From: Blastococcus aurantiacus
GTDB taxonomy: Bacteria > Actinomycetota > Actinomycetes > Mycobacteriales > Geodermatophilaceae
Reading direction: 5' to 3'
Assembly (NCBI RefSeq): GCF_900102425.1
Contig: NZ_FNBT01000005.1
Span: 248,001-312,000, forward strand
Length of the DNA stretch: 64,000 nt
Of the stretch, positions 61,279 to 64,000 are shown piece by piece; the stretch's first letter is position 1; each line of letters begins with the position of its first letter. The notes beneath the pieces were generated by a model that saw only the letters and a list, made by a program, of their open reading frames with translations, ran no database searches and had not been told where the DNA came from. The translations under genes and the position numbers were made by a program.

Positions 61279-63910
61279 GGGCCGCCCGCCACGCGTCCCC
61301 GGCGGCGGCCGCCGGCAGCGGCCGGGACAGCAGGTAGCCCTGGGCGAAGTCGCACCGCTGCTCCCGCAGCCACTGCAGCTGGGACTCCTCCTCCACGCCC
61401 TCGGCTATCACGGTCAGCCCGAAGGTGTGCGCGGCGCTGATGACCAGCGCGACCAGCTCGGCGTGGCCGGACGTGCCCGAGGAGATGAAGCTGCGGTCGA
61501 TCTTCAGCGTGTCCACCGGCATCCCGGAGAGCTGGCCGATCGATGTGTAGCCGGTGCCGAAGTCGTCGATGGCGACCGCGACGCCCAGCTCGCGCAGCGC
61601 GACCAGGTGCCCGTACGCGGCCGGCTCGTTGACCAGCACCGTCTCGGTGACCTCGACGATCAGCAGCTCGGGCGGCAGGCCCGACGCCAGTAGCGCCTCG
61701 GTGACGTCGCGGACGACGCGCGGGTCGGCGAGATGCCGCCCGGAGACGTTCACCGCCACGGTGAGCCCCGCCGCCGCCGGATCCGCGGCCCGCCATTCGG
61801 CGACCTGACGGGTCGCCTCGTGCAGGACCCAGCGGTCCAGGTCGCAGATCAGCTTGCTGCTCTCCGCCACGGGGATGAAGTCGTTGGGCGGCACCAGGCC
61901 GACGCCGGGACGGTTCCACCGCACCAGCGCCTCGAAACCGTCGAGCCGGCCGGAGTTCAGGTCGAGGACGGGCTGGTAGTGCACCTCGAACTCGCCCCCT
62001 GCCAGGCCTGCGGCGAGCGCCGTCTCCATCTCGGCGTGGGCGGACAGCTGGGCACGCAGTGCCTCGTCGAACAGCTCGACCCGTCCGCGGCCGCGCTCCT
62101 TGGCGCGGTACACCGCGGCGTCGGCCTCGGCGAACAGCACGTCGGCGTCGACGCCGGCGTCCTGCGTGACCGCGATGCCGACGCTGGCACCGACCCGCAG
62201 GTCGGCGCCCGACCGGCGGATGGGCCGGCTGACGGTGCCGATCAGCCGCTCGGCCAGCTCCACGAGGTCGCGCTCGTCGGTGACGCCCTCGACGAGGACG
62301 ACGAACTCGTCGCCACCCAGCCGGCAGACGACGTCCCCGGGCCGCAGCGCGGCACGCAGCCGGTCGGCGATCACGCGCAGCACCGTGTCACCGGTGGCGT
62401 GGCCGTGCCGGTCGTTGACCGCCTTGAACCCGTCCAGGTCGACGAAGAGCAGGCCGGTCATGCTGCCCGCGCGCCGGCCGCGGTGCAGCGCGGAGACGGT
62501 GAGCGTACGGGCCTGGGTGCGGTTGGGCAGGTCGGTGAGCGGGTCGTGGGCGGCCTGGTGCGCCAGCGCCGTCTGCAGCTCCTCGCGCTCGCGGACCGAG
62601 TCCACCAGCTGCTCCACCGAGGCGTGCAGCAGCTCGCCCAGCGGACCGGGCAGCGGCTCGGCCAGCACCGGGGCGGTGAGGTCGCCGCGGGTCATGGCAC
62701 CGGCCTGGGCCTGGATGCGGCGCAGCCCCGCCACCGTGGCAGCCAGGGCGGCCGACACGGTGCGGGCCTCGCGCGGCCCGGAGGTGGTGATGTCGACCAG
62801 TCTCCCCTGGCTGATCTGGGCGGCCTGGTCGGCGAGCAGCCCGAGAGCACGGGAGACGGTGCGGCCGACGAGCACGGCGCCGGCCACGGCGACGACGACC
62901 AGCCCGAACGCGACCGACAGCAGCAGGTTCCGCCGTCCCGTGGCCGTCTCGCGGTCGGCCGTGGACAGCGTCTGCGCCTCGCGGACCGCGCTGCCGAGCA
63001 GGTCGGTCAGCAGAGCGTCGCGGCCCGTGCCCTGGTTGACGAGGTCGATCAGCTGCGGCACGGACAACGTCGCGGCAGCCGCCCCATCGGCGTGCTCCGA
63101 CAGGACGCCGTCGACCGCCACCACCTGGGGCGAGGAGGCGATCTCCCGCCACCGGTCCGCGAGAGGGGGCTGCGACAGCTCGGCCAGGTCCTCCGTGGCG
63201 TGCACGTAGTCCGACCAACTGTCCTCCCAGTCGGCGTGCTCCGCGCTGGACTCGCCCAGCAGCTGCGCGCCGATGAACTCGGGCACCAGCCGGCTGGCCA
63301 GCGTGGCGACCTCCGCGAGGAGCTGCACGTCGCGGGTGGCTGCCATCGTCACGACCGGCGCCTGCTCCGCTGCGGCGGCCCGGGCGGCGCGCCGCTGCGC
63401 GCCGGTCAGGTCCTCGGCGAGGGACATGAAGTCCTGGTACAGCGCGATGGCGTCCGCGTTGTTGCCGTCCGCGGCGGCGCGCACCCAGGCGAGCCGGCGC
63501 GTGGCGGCCGCGACGGCCGGAGCTGCGAGGGACCCGGCCTCGAACTCGTCCAGCACCTGGTCGGTGAGGGCACGGCTGTCCAGCAGCAGCCCGCGGGCCG
63601 CCTCCCGCAAGCCGAGGAGCAGGTCCTTGTCCGGGCCCACCAGCGCGGCGTTGTCCGGGTTGTCGACGATGACCAGCGTCAGCGTGGGCACGATCTCGCG
63701 GACGACGGCGCTGCGGGCGGCGTGCAGCCGGGCCAGGGCGCCGATCGCGGCCTCCGAGCGTGCGGCGCTGCCCGCCTCGTCGACGGCGATGCGGACGATG
63801 GCGCCGGTCAGCGCGACCACACCCAGCAACGGCAGCACGACCAGCGCCGTCAGGTACGCCCACAGGGGCGTACCGCGACGGCGTCGGGCCGCACGGGACT
63901 GGAACCGCAT
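61262..63910 (-). CDS. Membrane HAMP-GGDEF-EAL c-di-GMP protein with both domains intact
   Basis: 882 residues from ATG 63910; AGGA lies five bases upstream. TM1 (YLTALVVLPLLGVVALTGAIVRI), an about 290-residue helical extracytoplasmic NIT-like sensor, TM2 (NLLLSVAFGLVVVAVAGAVLVG), HAMP, then GGDEF (CRLGGDEFVV) with the I-site RPGD five residues before. The EAL has FEALVRWNRP, NVSGRH, EVTET, DDFGTGYTS, LKIDRSF, IAEGVE and QGYLLSRP. It can be a bifunctional enzyme, unlike the pair at 26.7-31.4 kb in which each protein has lost one activity. The C-terminus APTS is identical to the MFS end. Confidence 0.92.
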   Translation of the reverse strand: MRFQSRAARRRRGTPLWAYLTALVVLPLLGVVALTGAIVRIAVDEAGSAARSEAAIGALARLHAARSAVVREIVPTLTLVIVDNPDNAALVGPDKDLLLGLREAARGLLLDSRALTDQVLDEFEAGSLAAPAVAAATRRLAWVRAAADGNNADAIALYQDFMSLAEDLTGAQRRAARAAAAEQAPVVTMAATRDVQLLAEVATLASRLVPEFIGAQLLGESSAEHADWEDSWSDYVHATEDLAELSQPPLADRWREIASSPQVVAVDGVLSEHADGAAAATLSVPQLIDLVNQGTGRDALLTDLLGSAVREAQTLSTADRETATGRRNLLLSVAFGLVVVAVAGAVLVGRTVSRALGLLADQAAQISQGRLVDITTSGPREARTVSAALAATVAGLRRIQAQAGAMTRGDLTAPVLAEPLPGPLGELLHASVEQLVDSVREREELQTALAHQAAHDPLTDLPNRTQARTLTVSALHRGRRAGSMTGLLFVDLDGFKAVNDRHGHATGDTVLRVIADRLRAALRPGDVVCRLGGDEFVVLVEGVTDERDLVELAERLIGTVSRPIRRSGADLRVGASVGIAVTQDAGVDADVLFAEADAAVYRAKERGRGRVELFDEALRAQLSAHAEMETALAAGLAGGEFEVHYQPVLDLNSGRLDGFEALVRWNRPGVGLVPPNDFIPVAESSKLICDLDRWVLHEATRQVAEWRAADPAAAGLTVAVNVSGRHLADPRVVRDVTEALLASGLPPELLIVEVTETVLVNEPAAYGHLVALRELGVAVAIDDFGTGYTSIGQLSGMPVDTLKIDRSFISSGTSGHAELVALVISAAHTFGLTVIAEGVEEESQLQWLREQRCDFAQGYLLSRPLPAAAAGDAWRAALAPTS

Positions 63911-64000
63911 GAGATTCCTGGTCGGCTCGGGGAAACGCCTTCTTGAGCGGATCTCCCCCCACAGAGGCATCCCGGGGCCCGCCCGCCGGCCCGATCGGGG

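Overview
The window is chromosomal DNA of a high-GC actinobacterium. Very high GC, GTG/TTG starts, dense ATGA/GTGA gene overlaps, NDMA-type alcohol dehydrogenase, GpgS, DUF5313 and an MtrAB-like system all fit Actinobacteria. The strongest pointer is a formate dehydrogenase whose selenocysteine codon is TAG rather than TGA, a recoding reported for Geodermatophilus and Blastococcus, so Geodermatophilaceae is the best guess. No rRNA, CRISPR array, phage or complete insertion sequence was seen.

Layout. (1) 1-12.6 kb, visibly lower in GC: a surface-polysaccharide locus (four glycosyltransferases, Wzx-like flippase, Wzz-like and Wzy-like proteins). Its left end is a tightly coupled operon of lasso-peptide-type enzymes (cyclase, B2 protease, PqqD-like B1) with a methyltransferase and a nucleotidyltransferase, and a convergent HprK-like kinase cut by the window edge. 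(2) 12.6-13.7 kb: mostly non-coding. (3) 13.7-19.2 kb: formate dehydrogenase operon fdhA-fdhB-fdhC with an in-frame TAG and a bSECIS-like hairpin. (4) 19.4-23.1 kb: mosaic, AT-richer patch with a methyltransferase behind two micro-ORFs, a hexapeptide acyltransferase, a repeat-bearing beta-helix lipoprotein and a frameshifted VanZ remnant. (5) 23.3-26.7 kb: cell surface (TasA-like protein, GNAT, LPMTG-anchored protein). (6) 26.7-31.4 kb: two overlapping c-di-GMP genes with reciprocal domain decay. (7) 31.5-46 kb: housekeeping and lipid genes (MBL hydrolase, DedA, membrane phosphodiesterase, GpgS, GDPD, HAD phosphatase, alcohol dehydrogenase, two TetR regulators, MenB, Nudix, MaoC, LOG). (8) 46-53.6 kb: OpuA-type compatible-solute ABC transporter, geranylgeranyl reductase, two Tat-exported phosphatases. 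(9) 53.7-64 kb: MtrAB/LpqB-like operon, divergent STAS pair, EEP nuclease-fold protein, tRNA-Ser(UGA), MFS transporter with a TetR remnant, and a full GGDEF-EAL protein.

Three families of short intergenic palindromes (CCGCGG-, GGACTTCC- and GGCCAT-based) recur at gene ends. They probably act as terminators and look like lineage-specific interspersed repeats. Many starts were moved inward from the longest frame on the basis of Shine-Dalgarno spacing, overlap with the upstream stop, or family length.
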